Positions 53,670-62,521 are shown, counted from the first letter of the stretch. The stretch is DNA of 62,521 nt from UBA5287 sp041672395 (GCA_041672395.1 JBAYZS010000010.1:1-62521), one strand, 5' to 3'. Numbers and translations are program-made. Notes: generated by a model not told the origin, from the sequence alone.

Positions 53670-54557
53670 ATGTTATTATCTGTCATCTGGAATGTTAATC
53701 CTGTAGCTTTTTCAATTTTAGGCCGCGAAATTCGCTGGTACGGAATTTTATGGGTCATTGGTTTGATTGTGGCTGTTTACATAGTTGAGCGTATCTTCAA
53801 TAAAGAGAAACTCCCTGAAAAATGGTTCGATTCACTCTTCATCTATTCGATGATAGGAATAATTGTAGGTGCAAGGTTGGGACATTGCTTGTTTTATCAA
53901 CCTGAATTTTATCTGGCTCACCCAATAGAGATTCTAAAAATATGGGAAGGCGGTCTTGCCAGTCATGGTGGTGTTCTGGGCATAATTATCGCGGTGGCTC
54001 TTTATTCAAAATATGTGAATCATTTGCATGTAAACTGGACTTTTGACCGAATGATGGTGCCAACGGGATTTGTTGCCGGATGTATCAGGTTGGGCAACCT
54101 CATGAATCATGAGATCTATGGAAGTCCCACCACCGAGCCCTGGGGTTTCAGTTTCATTGAAAATATAAATGAATGGATGGCCGGTGCTTCGGCTATTCAT
54201 GGACCTGCTTCTCATCCTACTCAGATTTATGAGGCATTGGTCTATTTTGTTGTGTTCAGCATCACAATGTGGATGTATAATAAGACGAACGCTAAGAATA
54301 GAGTGGGTTTAATCACAGGAGTTGGTATAACAATTATTTTTATTGCTCGTTTCTTTATCGAGTTTGTAAAGCTTGTGCAGGTAAATTCTGAAATTGCAAT
54401 GCGCGATAATACAGGTTTGGTACTTGGACAATGGTTGAGCATCCCATTCATTTTGTGGGGATTGTGGCTTATCATTGATGCGCTCCGAAAAGAACCAAAA
54501 GAAATTAAAACCCCTCAAAGAAAGGTGGTTGCTACAAATACTAAAAAGAAAAAATAA
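53670..54557 (+). CDS. lgt: Prolipoprotein diacylglyceryl transferase
   Basis: Lgt transfers diacylglycerol from phosphatidylglycerol to the lipobox Cys of prolipoproteins, the first step of lipoprotein maturation. The 295-residue inner-membrane protein has seven predicted helices. Hallmarks are REIRWYGILW near residue 19, GARLGHCLFYQPEFY near 68, LASHGGVLGI near 97 and the Lgt signature region GFVAGCIRLGNLMNHEIYG (in part) near 132. HPTQIYEAL near 180 is conserved too. The C-terminal tail is Lys-rich. Its products would include the lipoproteins at 32245 and 60171. It leads an operon with fprA and nagB. Confidence 0.96.
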   Translation: MLLSVIWNVNPVAFSILGREIRWYGILWVIGLIVAVYIVERIFNKEKLPEKWFDSLFIYSMIGIIVGARLGHCLFYQPEFYLAHPIEILKIWEGGLASHGGVLGIIIAVALYSKYVNHLHVNWTFDRMMVPTGFVAGCIRLGNLMNHEIYGSPTTEPWGFSFIENINEWMAGASAIHGPASHPTQIYEALVYFVVFSITMWMYNKTNAKNRVGLITGVGITIIFIARFFIEFVKLVQVNSEIAMRDNTGLVLGQWLSIPFILWGLWLIIDALRKEPKEIKTPQRKVVATNTKKKK

Positions 54558-54578
54558 TTGAATTAAGTTATTTATTAT

Positions 54579-55784
54579 ATGTATAAGTCCCTCCAAATTA
54601 AGAAAGGATTATTTTATGTTGGTGTTAATGACCGCTCTAAACAATTATTCGAAAGTTTGTGGCCATTACCAAAAGGCGTTTCTTACAATTCATATCTAAT
54701 TGATGATGAAAAAGTTGTGCTGTTTGATACAGTCGATATTTGCTATTCGGATATTTACTTAAAAAAAATAAAATCGGTGATTGGAGAAAAGCCAATCGAT
54801 TATCTTGTGATAAGTCACATGGAACCCGATCATTCCGGTTCTATAAAGTGGTTATTAAGTATGTATCCAAATCTGCAGATTATTGGTAATTCATATACTT
54901 GTGATATGCTGAAAGGTTTTTACAGTATCACTGATAAAGTGCAAGTTATAAAAGACAAAGACGAATTATCGGTAGGTGCTAACACCCTGAAATTCTTTCT
55001 CACTCCCATGATTCATTGGCCGGAAACAATGATGACATATATTGTTCAGTCTAAATCGTTGATCACCGGTGATGCGTTTGGTACCTTTGGCACATTGGAT
55101 GGCGGTGTGATGGATTCACAACTGAATCCCGAATGGTATTACGATGAGATGATTCGCTATTACGCCAATATCGTAGGGAAATATGGCTCAGCTGTGCAGA
55201 CTGCTTATAAAAAACTTGCTGATATTGACATAGAATGTATTTGTTCAACACACGGACCAGTGTGGTCCGAAAAAGAAAATATAGACAGTGTAATTTCATT
55301 AACAGATAAATTAAGTAAATATGAGACGGATAACGGCCTTGTAATTGCTTATGGAAGTATGTATGGAAATACTGAACAGCTTGCTGAAATTATTGCTTCA
55401 TCGGCATCCGACAATGGAATCAAAAATATTGTGCTTCACAATGTTTCGAAATCCCACGAATCTTATATTTTGCGCGACATTTTTAAATACAAAGGTCTGA
55501 TAATAGGTTCTCCCACATATAATAACGGTCTTTTTCCTCCAATTGAAAACCTTCTTTGCGGGCTGGAAAACAGAGGAGTAAAAAATCACCTCTTCGGATA
55601 TTTTGGTAGTTTTACCTGGGCCGATGCAACGATTAAAAAGTTTACTGAATTTACTTCTAAAATGAAGTTCGACATAGTTGCCGATCCCTTTAAGATGAAA
55701 CAGTCGCCTGATGATTCGGTTGTTGAACAGGCAATAAACCTTGGAAAATTAATGGCAGAACGTTTGAATTCAACTATTTATTAA
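54579..55784 (+). CDS. fprA: Flavodiiron protein (oxygen- or NO-reducing)
   Basis: The 401-residue cytoplasmic protein joins a metallo-beta-lactamase-type diiron domain (residues 1-250) to a flavodoxin domain (about 255-400). The iron ligand motif is SHMEPDHSGS (HxExDxH, near 79-88), with further ligands near MIHWPETM, TGDAFGTFG and CSTHGP. The FMN loop is YGSMYGNTEQLAE near 260. Such proteins reduce O2 to water or NO to N2O with electrons from rubredoxin or a flavin reductase. They protect anaerobes from oxygen. The gene is 21 bases after lgt and 12 before nagB. Confidence 0.93.
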   Translation: MYKSLQIKKGLFYVGVNDRSKQLFESLWPLPKGVSYNSYLIDDEKVVLFDTVDICYSDIYLKKIKSVIGEKPIDYLVISHMEPDHSGSIKWLLSMYPNLQIIGNSYTCDMLKGFYSITDKVQVIKDKDELSVGANTLKFFLTPMIHWPETMMTYIVQSKSLITGDAFGTFGTLDGGVMDSQLNPEWYYDEMIRYYANIVGKYGSAVQTAYKKLADIDIECICSTHGPVWSEKENIDSVISLTDKLSKYETDNGLVIAYGSMYGNTEQLAEIIASSASDNGIKNIVLHNVSKSHESYILRDIFKYKGLIIGSPTYNNGLFPPIENLLCGLENRGVKNHLFGYFGSFTWADATIKKFTEFTSKMKFDIVADPFKMKQSPDDSVVEQAINLGKLMAERLNSTIY

Positions 55785-55796
55785 AAAATCATATAT

Positions 55797-56606
55797 ATGA
55801 GACTAATCATTCAACCAAATTCTGAGCAAATTGCTCAATGGTCAGCAAATTACATTGCTGCAAAAATTAACAAAGCTAATCCAACAGCTGAGAATCCATA
55901 TAAATTAGGTCTTCCTACCGGTTCATCACCATTAGGAACTTATAAAGCATTAATCAATTTATATGAAAGAGGTTTAGTTTCTTTTGAAAATGTAATCACT
56001 TTCAATATGGATGAATATGTAGGACTTTCCGAAGATCACCCTCAAAGTTATCATACATTTATGTGGGATAATTTCTTCAGCTATATTGATATCAAAAAAG
56101 AAAATGTTCATATCCTCAATGGTATGGCAGCTGATTTAGACGCTGAGTGTCAAGCTTATGAAGATGCTATTACAAATGCCGGAGGAATAGATCTGTTCCT
56201 TGGTGGTATTGGTCCGGATGGACATATTGCTTTCAATGAACCAGGGTCGTCACTTACATCTCGCACTCGTATAAAAACACTGACTACCGATACTGTTATC
56301 GCCAATTCACGTTTCTTTGACAATGATGTGAACAAAGTTCCTAAAACAGCTTTAACCGTTGGTGTTGGCACAGTGTTAGATGCCAAAGAGGTGTTGATTT
56401 TGGTTAATGGTCACCATAAATCTCGTGCATTGTATCATGCAGTTGAAGGTGGAATCACTCAAATGTGGACTATCAGCGCATTGCAATTGCATAAAAAAGG
56501 AATTATAGTATGTGATTATGATGCATGTTCCGAATTAACAGTAGGTACTTACAAGTACTTCCTGGACATAGAGCATGATAATTTAGATCCACAATCTTTG
56601 CTCTAA
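55797..56606 (+). CDS. nagB: Glucosamine-6-phosphate deaminase
   Basis: NagB converts glucosamine 6-phosphate to fructose 6-phosphate and ammonia, the last step in GlcNAc breakdown. The 269-residue protein has the diagnostic LGLPTGSSPLGTYKAL (near residue 38), FNMDEYVGL (near 68), GGIGPDGHIAFNEPGSS (near 137) with the catalytic His, and GVGTVLDAKEVLILVNG (near 190). It ends an operon with lgt and fprA, with no nagA adjacent. It may work with the GH3 fusion and the NahK-like kinase in amino sugar recycling. Confidence 0.96.
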   Translation: MRLIIQPNSEQIAQWSANYIAAKINKANPTAENPYKLGLPTGSSPLGTYKALINLYERGLVSFENVITFNMDEYVGLSEDHPQSYHTFMWDNFFSYIDIKKENVHILNGMAADLDAECQAYEDAITNAGGIDLFLGGIGPDGHIAFNEPGSSLTSRTRIKTLTTDTVIANSRFFDNDVNKVPKTALTVGVGTVLDAKEVLILVNGHHKSRALYHAVEGGITQMWTISALQLHKKGIIVCDYDACSELTVGTYKYFLDIEHDNLDPQSLL

Positions 56607-56643
56607 TAAATTAGGCTAATTTTTTCAAAATATACTGTTCCTG

Positions 56644-56680
56644 CCGTCGTATACAATCTGTTGTATGCGACGGTTTTTTT
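56644..56680 (+). terminator. Terminator of the lgt-fprA-nagB operon
   Basis: CCGTCGTATACA and TGTATGCGACGG form a long stem with one mismatch or G-U pair and a short loop, followed by TTTTTTTCTTTT. Confidence 0.9.
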
Positions 56681-56827
56681 CTTTTTAAGACCCGTTTAGT
56701 TAAAAATGCTAAATGCTTTTTCTTTATTCTCTTTCAATTAATTTTTTTTGATAAATACTTTAAAATAAGTTTGTTTATGTCAGATAAATTGAGTAAATTG
56801 CATTAAAATTAATCAATTAAAGACACA

Positions 56828-58537
56828 ATGAAATCAAGTTCTTATATCTTTTTATTCTTAATTTTAATATTTTTTATTGGCTTTTTAGCTGTTCTTTACC
56901 AATTGCTGAAAGTTAAGAAAGACTACAAATTCTTGTTAAGTCTGGAAGAAAGGCATACTGAAACTTTTAAGTATTTAACTCACGAATTTCGTGCTCCACT
57001 CACAGTTATTATCGGTTTGATTAAACAATTGAAAAAAAATGAACATATTTCACAACATACTTTCGACACTTATCTGAGCATGATTGAGCAACAGGGACGT
57101 AACTTGACTGACCTTACAAATCAGTTATCGGATACATTGATTATTAAAAATTCTTTGAATGAGGTTGAATGGAAAACTGGTAATCTTGTGGTTTATGTTG
57201 AAATGATTGCTGAAACTTTTCAGGTCTTTGCAGCTCAAAAAGATATCGATCTTATTTTCTTTAGCAAAGAACCTCAAATAGAAACGGATTTTGTTCCTTC
57301 ATATATTAATAAAATATTTCGCAATCTGCTTTTTAATGCCATAAAATACAGTAACGCAGGTGACAAAATTTCTCTTGTAATAGAAAAAAGTAATAAAAGC
57401 AAAGAGAATATAATTATAAAGGTTATTGATCAGGGAAAGGGAATTGACAATGAAGCTCTTCCGCATATTTTCGATCTTTATTATAAAGACAGTTCTAACG
57501 GAAAAAATGCAGGAACAGGTATAGGACTTGCGCTTTCTAAACAATTGGTAGATATCCTGGATGGTAACATCAGTGTGGAAAGTAAATTGGGAATGGGCTC
57601 AACATTTACGGTAGAACTCCCTATTGTTCACAACGATAAGAAAATATTTTCTTATTGGTTACCGAAAAATAATAATGTTCATATAAAACCTGAATTTGAG
57701 ATTACTTATGAAAAGAATTTTTCGCTTCCTGCGGTTGAGATGAATGAAAATGATCCACGCGACATTCTTTTAATTGCTGAAGACAATAAGGATGTGGCAT
57801 ATTACATTAAAGAGCTATTCAGTCAAGAGGAATACAAAATTCTTCATGCTCGTAATGGTGATGAAGCTTTAATACTAGCAAACAAATACATTCCGGATGT
57901 TGTGATAACGGATGTTCTTATGCCCGGGAAAAACGGAATGCAATTATGTTCAGAAATAAAAAGTTCGCAATTGTTGAATCATATTCCAGTAATCATGCTT
58001 ACTGCTCTTATATCAGAATCAGATGCAATGGATGGATTTAAATCCGGTGCCGATGTGTTTCTTCGTAAACCGTTTAATTCTGATGAACTACAGATGCAAG
58101 TTAAAAAACTGGTTTCTAATAAAAAACTTTTAAAAGATAAATTTAACAGGACGGTTATTAAAAATGAAGGCATCAAAAGCACTAAAATAATTAATCAAGA
58201 TTCTAATTTTCTTCAGCGAATTAATGATATTCTTTACCGTGAAATGAAAAATCCGGATTTCAAAGTAAATAATTTGGCTAACGAACTAGCTATTAGTACG
58301 TCGCAACTTAACAAGAAAATAAATGATTTCACGGGTTATTCCAGCTCTGTTTATATTCTTCAGATAAAACTGGCTTATGCTAAAAAGATCTTATCAACTT
58401 ACGATAAAAGTATTGGTGAAGTGGCTTCAGATTGTGGGGTCTATGATGTAAACTACTTTTCCCGGGTATTCAAAAAGTACACCGGTCTAACGCCATCTCA
58501 GTATAAACATAGTATTCAGAATTTAGCAAATTCATAG
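56828..58537 (+). CDS. Hybrid histidine kinase / response regulator with AraC output, lacking a periplasmic sensor
   Basis: This 569-residue protein has the domain order of the one-protein two-component regulators of Bacteroidota, but no large extracellular sensor. A single transmembrane helix (residues 6-27) is followed by HisKA with His52 in THEFRAPL. An HATPase_c domain (NLLFNAIKYSNAG, DQGKGI, GTGIGLAL) covers about 170-275. A receiver domain (about 310-430) has IAEDNKDV, the phospho-acceptor Asp in VVITDVLMPGKNG and the Lys in LRKPFN. A C-terminal AraC helix-turn-helix (about 465-565) ends in YFSRVFKKYTGLTPSQYK. Its signal must come from the membrane, cytoplasm or a partner. Confidence 0.92.
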   Translation: MKSSSYIFLFLILIFFIGFLAVLYQLLKVKKDYKFLLSLEERHTETFKYLTHEFRAPLTVIIGLIKQLKKNEHISQHTFDTYLSMIEQQGRNLTDLTNQLSDTLIIKNSLNEVEWKTGNLVVYVEMIAETFQVFAAQKDIDLIFFSKEPQIETDFVPSYINKIFRNLLFNAIKYSNAGDKISLVIEKSNKSKENIIIKVIDQGKGIDNEALPHIFDLYYKDSSNGKNAGTGIGLALSKQLVDILDGNISVESKLGMGSTFTVELPIVHNDKKIFSYWLPKNNNVHIKPEFEITYEKNFSLPAVEMNENDPRDILLIAEDNKDVAYYIKELFSQEEYKILHARNGDEALILANKYIPDVVITDVLMPGKNGMQLCSEIKSSQLLNHIPVIMLTALISESDAMDGFKSGADVFLRKPFNSDELQMQVKKLVSNKKLLKDKFNRTVIKNEGIKSTKIINQDSNFLQRINDILYREMKNPDFKVNNLANELAISTSQLNKKINDFTGYSSSVYILQIKLAYAKKILSTYDKSIGEVASDCGVYDVNYFSRVFKKYTGLTPSQYKHSIQNLANS

Positions 58538-59046
58538 TACTTTTTAATCTTGTTATTTTTCACGATTTTTTATAAAATATAGTTGCACGTTGTCCTTTTT
58601 ATACTAATTAATATGACCTTTTATATAATGATAAACATGAATTTAGCACAATCAAGGCATTGATATACAGATATATAAAATAGTTTCAGATAACTTTAAT
58701 GCTAATACCTTAAAACGTTAAAGAGTAATCAATGCTAACGATTATCTTTAAAATGCTAACAGTCAATAAATCATTCTCATAAATTTGTGACTAATAAATT
58801 TATTGTCACGAACTGATGCAAATAAAATTCCATCAAGACAGCGATTAGATTTTGATACAGAGTGCATTAGAAAGTCAACCGTTTCTAAAATAATTGCATC
58901 CGCTCAAAGAATTTATTCGGTACGTAACAAAAATGAAATATTTTACTTGAAAAAGCATTATTTCGCTCATTATTAGTGGTTAAACAAAAAAAATAAAAAA
59001 TTAATGAAGTTATTTAACTAAAAAATACCTTTTTAAACTTGTGCTT
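58538..59046. other. 509-base intergenic region with AATGCTAAy repeats
   Basis: No open frame or hairpin terminator is evident in this A+T-rich gap. Three copies of AATGCTAAy lie at 58698-58706, 58731-58739 and 58752-58760, spaced 33 and 21 bases apart (near whole helical turns). They could be sites for a regulator, for example the AraC-type protein encoded just upstream; that is inference. No clear -33/-7 pair was found. Confidence 0.45.
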
Positions 59047-59427
59047 ATGAAATATAAATTAATTCAAAAACCAAATCCTCTTGAACCGCAAGCCGATAGA
59101 AAATGGTATGCCAGTCCTGTGAAAACCGGAACAATCAATAACTATCAATTGAGCAAACAGATAGCCGGTCATTCGTCTTTGACGCGTGGAGATGTAGTTA
59201 ATGTTATAGAAAACATTATCGATGAAATTCCTAAGTATTTGATGGAGGGATATAGTGTTAATCTTGAGAACTTCGGAACAATGCGACTTTCATTTTCAAG
59301 TCAAGGGGTTAATTCACCCGATGAGTTCACAAAAGATCACATTAAAAGTGTTCGCCTTGTATTTACACCATCACCCGAATTCAAACGTTCTCTTAAAATA
59401 GCATCTTTTGAAAAAATAAAAGAGTAA
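59047..59427 (+). CDS. HU-like DNA-binding protein (Bacteroidota HU/IHF-type)
   Basis: The 126-residue protein matches the extended HU-like family of Bacteroidota. Its N-terminus reads MKYKLIQKPNPLEP and KWYASPVKTGTIN, then SSLTRGDVVNVIENIIDEIPKYLMEGYSVNLENFGTMRLSFSSQG covers the dimer helices and the saddle strands (cited in part). These proteins bend or coat DNA, and often lie beside surface-protein or polysaccharide loci. Start at ATG 59047; GTG 59041 two codons earlier is possible. It is followed by the 59465 gene after 37 bases. Confidence 0.87.
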   Translation: MKYKLIQKPNPLEPQADRKWYASPVKTGTINNYQLSKQIAGHSSLTRGDVVNVIENIIDEIPKYLMEGYSVNLENFGTMRLSFSSQGVNSPDEFTKDHIKSVRLVFTPSPEFKRSLKIASFEKIKE

Positions 59428-59464
59428 TAACCAAACATCAATAATCTATTAAAAAAGGGTCGAG

Positions 59465-60109
59465 ATGAATAGTCTGAAGAATCATATGAAAGGAGTAAAA
59501 AGCTTGAAAATGGAAAGCCTGATGCTGCATGGGATAGGATTTGTCTCAGGGGATCCAACCATCATGTTTGAGTATCCTTTTTTGCTTCATTCCGGAATGC
59601 AGATTAATGTAACTGAACCGGGAAATGTAAAATGGATTTATATGATGCTTCCGCTTACTAAAGGGAGTCTGATTAAAGAAATTGAAATTTCCTGTCATTG
59701 TTCTGATCTGCTAAGCAGAATTACACATCTTCGACTTGTGGAACAAAGTGAACCATTTACATCAAATTTAGTTCATAACGAAATTATTGAAGAGGAATGC
59801 TTTCATACTAATTTCTCTAAAGTTCATTCAAATTGTAATGTAATAGTTAACAAAAGCATACTTCTTAAGCTTTGTCTTAATTTTATTGATACCGACGATA
59901 CAATTAAAATTGGTTCTGTTGAAGTAAAATATATTCCATGTTACAAACAAATGGAAGATATTGAACAAATAGAAGAAAGAGATCGATATCTAAAACAAAT
60001 TGAAAGACAAAAACAAGGGAACCATAAACCGAATAAAACAAATGCAAACTATTTATCAGTTTTTTTGCGGTCGGTTTTTTCAAACAAATTGAAGGAGAAA
60101 CATACATAA
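59465..60109 (+). CDS. Protein of unknown function beside the surface lipoprotein gene
   Basis: I do not recognise this 214-residue protein. It has no signal peptide. The N-terminal 160 residues look like mixed beta-rich structure (MLHGIGFVSGDPTIMFEYPF, VKWIYMMLPLTKGSLIKEI, IKIGSVEVKYIPCY) with several Cys (CHCS near 77-80). The C-terminal 50 residues are a charged helix (EDIEQIEERDRYLKQIERQKQ) followed by a basic tail. It lies between the HU-like gene and the coiled-coil lipoprotein gene, all on the plus strand, so a shared transcript is plausible. Confidence 0.6.
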   Translation: MNSLKNHMKGVKSLKMESLMLHGIGFVSGDPTIMFEYPFLLHSGMQINVTEPGNVKWIYMMLPLTKGSLIKEIEISCHCSDLLSRITHLRLVEQSEPFTSNLVHNEIIEEECFHTNFSKVHSNCNVIVNKSILLKLCLNFIDTDDTIKIGSVEVKYIPCYKQMEDIEQIEERDRYLKQIERQKQGNHKPNKTNANYLSVFLRSVFSNKLKEKHT

Positions 60110-60170
60110 ATAAACAAACTCCAATTGTAAATATTCTAAATTAATTATTTTATTATTAAATTTTTGGTCT

Positions 60171-62521
60171 ATGAAAAAAAGTTATTTCTTTAAGTTTTTT
60201 GTCATTGCAGTTATAGCTGCTTTTGTGACAATAACATCATGTAAGGATTATGATGATGACATCAACAAGTTAAACACTGCGATTGATGCATTGAAAACTG
60301 AAGCTGTTGCTAAGTCTGAACTTACAGCACTTCAAACGCAATTAGAAGCTTCTATAAGCGCTGTACAAACTGATTTGACTGCTGCTAAAGCAAGGTTGAC
60401 TACTTTGGAAACCAACGGCGCTACAAAAGCTCAACTTGATGCTGCAAAAGCTGAAATTTTGGCTGCTACTGTAAAACTAGAAACTTACAATGCATTTAAA
60501 ACTTCAGTTGATGCTGATTTAGTTAAACTAAAAGCTGATGTAGCAAAAGCTGCTACAAAAGAAGAATTAGCTGCATTGCAAACGCTGCACAATTCTGATT
60601 TAGCAACGTTAAGGCTAGAAGTGGCCGCACAAATCGCAAACTTAGAAGCAGTTTTGAAAGTTGATATTTTAGCAAACAAAACTGAAATTGCTGCTGTAAA
60701 AGCTGACTTGCAAGCTAAGTATGACGAGCTTACTGCTCAGATGGCTACTTTAAGAACAGATTTGGATAATTTAACTGCTAATTTAGCTGCATTGGATCTA
60801 AGAGTTACAACCGTTAGACAAGAAATGGTTACGGCTATCAATGATCTTGATGATGAATTAAGTGGTTTAATTTTTGATGTTTATAACAGTCTGGATAAGA
60901 GGGTTACAGCTCTTACTTTCATTCCTGAATATACATCAGAAGATGGAACACCTCAGATTGTTGTTAGAGGTATCACAGAATGGGCTGGACCAAAATACAG
61001 ACCATCAGGTACTCCAAAAACAAGCGTATATTGGGACGAAATCCAGGAAGATGGTGTAATTTACAAAGGTATCACAATTTTGAGATACAATGTTAGTCCT
61101 TCAAATGCATCAATGAGTGATTTTGAGATTGCAAACTTGTTGAACCAGACAACACTTGTTAGAAGTATGGATACAAAATCTGATTATGTTGTATTGTCAG
61201 GTGATGCTACTTATGCTAATGGTGTATTAAGTGTTCCAGTTGCTGTTGAAGTTAATTCTTATGATTTAACTGATGGTAGTTGGGGTTGGATTTATGCAGC
61301 TAACGGATCAAATAAAGATAACGTAAGTGTTGCTTTGCAAGTAAGAAATCTGAATGCAGAATATGACAATGAAGAAGATCGTTTAGTTACCTCTACAGAA
61401 TATGTAAAAGCTAATTTTGATCTTTCAGAAGGACGTATCGCATTGAACGAAAAATCAGAGAAAGATGATGGTACCATATTGCCAGTTGACATTACTTTTG
61501 CAACTATTGCCGGAGAAAGTTATGCATCAGACATTAAGTTATGGAACGGTAAATCGCAGAGTGGAAATATGACTGACGTACTCGATCATACCATAAATCT
61601 TAACGATTTCATTTATGGTGTATTTGATGATTTTTATGGTGATTGGAGTGAAATGAGTGAATTTGGTTTCAATAATCATACATTCAAATTCCGTTTAGTT
61701 CCTCTTGGAACAGAAGGTGTTGATCAATCATATGACTATTTGAATTTCAATGGTACAACTGGTGTAATTGGTGTAAAACCTGCCGGAAATACTGTTAATC
61801 AAGCTGCTGTAGGTCGTACACCAGTTGTTGAAGTAACTGCACTTGTTAATGGTAAAGTTCATGCTGTAGGATTTATTAAATTAATTGTAACAGATGAATT
61901 TGATAATTCTCCAATCGAATTCACTTTCAATTTGCAAGATTTTGTTCTGAATTGCAATGCTACACACCAATTGACCAATGTAGACATTGAAGCTATTGAT
62001 TTCGATCAGATTTTCAACAATGCTCGCATTCAATTAGGTAAAGACGCATTCTTTACAGAATACAATCAACATCCTATTACTACTGAAATTATAACTGCTC
62101 CAGCAGGTGCTTTGGCAAGCCATATTACGTTTACATGGGCCATTGATCCTGAAACTCAAAGCGTTAATTTGTATAACTATATAAAAGGTGAGATTAGCAA
62201 TCAAGCTCCTGTAGGAACATACGAAGTGAAAACGACTTTGAAATCAAATGGTTACAGACCTGATGTTGTTATTTACTGGACTTTCAAGGTTTTGTTGCCA
62301 ACGGGTATTGTTCTTACACCAAATCAGGTATTCTATAAAGATGGTGGAATTGTGGTTAATCCGTCAATTTTAGAACAAGGAAGCAAGTCTTCTACCGTTT
62401 ATGAAACATTGCTGAACAACACCTTTGTTCACAATGAATTAAACTTTGATTTTGGAACTTTACAAGGCAACCAGCAATGTGACGCATTCCTCACTCCGTA
62501 CTTTGTGTTTACAGGTGTTCC
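60171..62521 (+). CDS. Surface-type lipoprotein with long coiled-coil stalk (3' truncated by window end)
   Basis: At least 783 codons are open to the window edge. A lipoprotein signal ends at TITSC with acylated Cys24. The following KDYDDD is an acidic stretch of the kind that directs Bacteroidota lipoproteins to the cell surface. Residues about 30-230 form a low-complexity Ala/Leu/Lys/Glu/Thr-rich coiled coil with heptad pattern (KAELTALQTQL-like repeats, for example AKAEILAATVKLE and VKADLQAKYDELTAQM). The remainder is beta-rich and resembles repeated Ig-like modules (SVYWDEIQEDGVIYKGITIL, VNGKVHAVGFIKLIVTDEF). A stalked adhesin or S-layer-like role is inferred. It does not appear truncated other than by the window. 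Confidence 0.8.
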   Translation, partial: MKKSYFFKFFVIAVIAAFVTITSCKDYDDDINKLNTAIDALKTEAVAKSELTALQTQLEASISAVQTDLTAAKARLTTLETNGATKAQLDAAKAEILAATVKLETYNAFKTSVDADLVKLKADVAKAATKEELAALQTLHNSDLATLRLEVAAQIANLEAVLKVDILANKTEIAAVKADLQAKYDELTAQMATLRTDLDNLTANLAALDLRVTTVRQEMVTAINDLDDELSGLIFDVYNSLDKRVTALTFIPEYTSEDGTPQIVVRGITEWAGPKYRPSGTPKTSVYWDEIQEDGVIYKGITILRYNVSPSNASMSDFEIANLLNQTTLVRSMDTKSDYVVLSGDATYANGVLSVPVAVEVNSYDLTDGSWGWIYAANGSNKDNVSVALQVRNLNAEYDNEEDRLVTSTEYVKANFDLSEGRIALNEKSEKDDGTILPVDITFATIAGESYASDIKLWNGKSQSGNMTDVLDHTINLNDFIYGVFDDFYGDWSEMSEFGFNNHTFKFRLVPLGTEGVDQSYDYLNFNGTTGVIGVKPAGNTVNQAAVGRTPVVEVTALVNGKVHAVGFIKLIVTDEFDNSPIEFTFNLQDFVLNCNATHQLTNVDIEAIDFDQIFNNARIQLGKDAFFTEYNQHPITTEIITAPAGALASHITFTWAIDPETQSVNLYNYIKGEISNQAPVGTYEVKTTLKSNGYRPDVVIYWTFKVLLPTGIVLTPNQVFYKDGGIVVNPSILEQGSKSSTVYETLLNNTFVHNELNFDFGTLQGNQQCDAFLTPYFVFTGV

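Noticed and set aside
55785..55796. glmS-type or amino sugar riboswitch before nagB
   Set aside because: Only 12 bases separate fprA and nagB, too short for a riboswitch.

Overview
The window is a 62.5-kb chromosomal segment of a Bacteroidota bacterium, most likely a member of the Bacteroidales. The evidence is the repeated -33/-7 promoter type (TTTG, about 20 bases, TAnnTTTG), a TonB-dependent receptor, acidic lipoprotein signals, the GH3/beta-lactamase fusion, a hybrid histidine kinase with an AraC output domain, meso-diaminopimelate dehydrogenase and low G+C content. A succinate-type CoA-transferase and a flavodiiron protein fit a fermentative anaerobe or microaerophile. The genus cannot be fixed from the sequence alone. 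Most of the window is ordinary core genome: no prophage, insertion sequence, CRISPR array or rRNA operon is visible.

Layout. 1-168: 3' end of ssrA (tmRNA) and its terminator. 264-2966 (minus): ECF sigma operon and a TPR protein. 3266-12540 (plus): prmA, a YidE/AspT-type transporter, a two-CBM20 4-alpha-glucanotransferase, a CBM9-like protein, an N-acetylhexosamine 1-kinase-like enzyme, then yceD-rpmF-fabH. 12614-18010 (minus): hisS, ABC-F ATPase, acyltransferase, PhoH/PIN protein. 18332-27319: RRM protein, tsaB, CDGSH protein, ruvA, GNAT, ovothiol synthase ovoA, lipid kinase, HAD phosphatase, sodium symporter, engB. 27353-33015 (minus): a five-enzyme-domain operon (split 5'-nucleotidase, GH3-beta-lactamase fusion, aroB). 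33236-34403 (plus): rplS and recO. 34409-39965 (minus): thiamine uptake and activation (TPP riboswitch, TonB receptor, PnuT, then thiN). 40112-45655: RSH alarmone enzyme, YtxH/holin-X-type envelope genes, miaB, a small membrane protein. 45693-52497: CoA-transferase and an alpha-glucan operon (debranching enzyme, GT4 synthase, GH57). 52708-56606 (plus): ddh, lgt, flavodiiron protein, nagB. 56828-end: a hybrid kinase without a periplasmic sensor, an HU-like protein, an unrecognised protein and a truncated surface lipoprotein with a long coiled-coil stalk.

The most unusual structure is not a gene. Four intergenic loci (3131-3211, 20469-20548, 36669-36848, 47270-47384) carry the same kind of element: a flank resembling ATTATGTTrAA, a tandem array of degenerate 11-bp units with core GTGrGAG, and, in three of the four, a second flank resembling GTTAAAnnATATTAAT. 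Three copies are 80, 81 and 115 bp long, so the size difference is close to three repeat units. I do not recognise this family. It is my best candidate for something undescribed. A perfect 15-bp palindrome that overlaps the -7 box of the 45164 gene, and an orphan promoter upstream of it, are secondary candidates.
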